Part shown: piece by piece, positions 5,908-6,033 of the stretch | Layout: each line of letters begins with the position of its first letter | How positions within the stretch are numbered: position 1 is the stretch's first letter | Source: CAYGWP01 sp964353455 | Lineage (GTDB): Bacteria > Planctomycetota > Phycisphaerae > FEN-1346 | NCBI GenBank assembly: GCA_964353455.1 | Contig: CAYGWP010000459.1 | Coordinates: forward strand, 1 to 6,033 | Reading direction: 5' to 3' | DNA length: 6,033 nucleotides | Notes under the pieces: model-generated | Database searches by the model: none | The model's input: the letters and a program-made list of their open reading frames with translations, nothing else | Told to the model about the DNA's origin: nothing | Program-made: the position numbers and the translations under genes

Positions 5908-5974
5908 GGCTGCCTCCAACCGGTTAGGCTCTTGGGTGTAGTAGGAACCAAGGGTCCCAGGAAGGAGGACAGCC
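5908..5974 (+). promoter_or_regulatory. Structured leader that pairs with the transposase ribosome binding site
   Basis: GGCTGCCTCC (5908-5917) pairs with GGAGGACAGCC (5964-5974) with one bulged A. Inside it, 5927-5935 pairs with 5948-5956 (9 pairs, two of them G-U) around a 12-base loop. The outer stem covers the AAGGAGG Shine-Dalgarno (5962-5968) and ends at the base before ATG 5975. It could hold down transposase translation. It could also be part of the noncoding (bridge) RNA known from the ends of IS110-family elements. It is shorter than the characterised bridge RNAs I know of, so the second reading is tentative. Confidence 0.5.
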
Positions 5975-6033
5975 ATGAAGCGGGTTACAAGTGTAGCAGG
6001 CGTGGGAGTAGATGTCCATTACAAGTTCAGCCA
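5975..6033 (+). CDS. IS110-family transposase, N-terminal fragment (runs off window)
   Basis: Only 19 full codons are visible: MKRVTSVAGVGVDVHYKFS. The pattern V-G-V-D-V-H-x-K-F near the N-terminus resembles the first acidic motif (G-I/V-D-V-x-K) of the RuvC-like DEDD catalytic domain in IS110/IS1111 transposases. Asp13 would be the first catalytic Asp. The start is supported by AAGGAGG (5962-5968), 6 bases upstream. So short a piece cannot settle the family; another protein with a similar actin/RuvC-like first strand is possible. If correct, a mobile element lies directly behind the beta-subunit gene and separates it from any gamma-subunit gene. Confidence 0.55.
   Translation, partial: MKRVTSVAGVGVDVHYKFS

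Larger units (their letters stand above)
5898..6033 (+). mobile_element. Probable left end of an IS110-family insertion sequence (boundary not determined)
   Basis: Inferred from the transposase N-terminus at 5975 and the structured noncoding leader before it. IS110-family elements lack conventional terminal inverted repeats, so the left boundary cannot be read from sequence; 5898 is the first base after the octamer repeat and is only a bound. The element continues beyond the window. Confidence 0.4.

Noticed and set aside
5902..6033. Open frame from ATG 5902 to the window end (MKGCLQPVRLL...)
   Set aside because: It has no ribosome binding site, no recognisable content, and overlaps in another frame the better supported transposase start at 5975. 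It runs through the structured leader.

Overview
The window is a GC-rich stretch with five complete or near-complete genes, all on the + strand, plus a fragment at each edge. Gene order, protein style and the dispersed repeats suggest an environmental Planctomycetota-like bacterium, probably assembled from a metagenome. That placement is inferred from gene content, not from a marker gene. The 2-oxoacid:ferredoxin oxidoreductase genes point to anaerobic or low-potential metabolism.

Layout: (1) 1-915 is the C-terminal part of DXS (MEP isoprenoid pathway). (2) 916-1080 holds an inverted repeat of 9-nt units around an AT-rich loop. (3) 1081-1911 is NAD kinase. (4) 1956-1985 is a good sigma70-type promoter, followed by a 72-aa dicluster ferredoxin (2016-2234), the likely delta subunit of a VOR/KOR enzyme. 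(5) 2240-2304 is a REP-like palindrome containing two smaller hairpins. (6) 2389-3468 encodes the alpha subunit (VorB-like), but codon 20 is an in-frame TAG. (7) 3522-5048 encodes an exported alpha/beta hydrolase with a C-terminal TPR-like helical region, lying between alpha and beta. (8) 5118-5873 encodes the TPP-binding beta subunit, bracketed by a 36-bp inverted repeat (35/36 matches) made of 8-nt units. The downstream arm contains the gene's last codons and stop. (9) From about 5898 to the end is the likely start of an IS110-family element: a structured leader, then the first 19 codons of a transposase that runs off the window.

The ferredoxin, alpha and beta subunits should form one complex. 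It would oxidatively decarboxylate a branched-chain or related 2-oxoacid to an acyl-CoA with TPP and pass electrons to ferredoxin. No gamma subunit is visible; it may lie beyond the IS-like element or elsewhere. DXS and NAD kinase are housekeeping neighbours. No intergenic gap exceeds 300 bases. Several gaps are occupied by repeats of three unrelated kinds. I saw no tRNA, rRNA or CRISPR array.

The points most worth a second look are the amber codon in vorB, the inverted repeat around the beta-subunit gene, and the structured leader of the IS110-like transposase. I did not find a convincing new multi-gene system.
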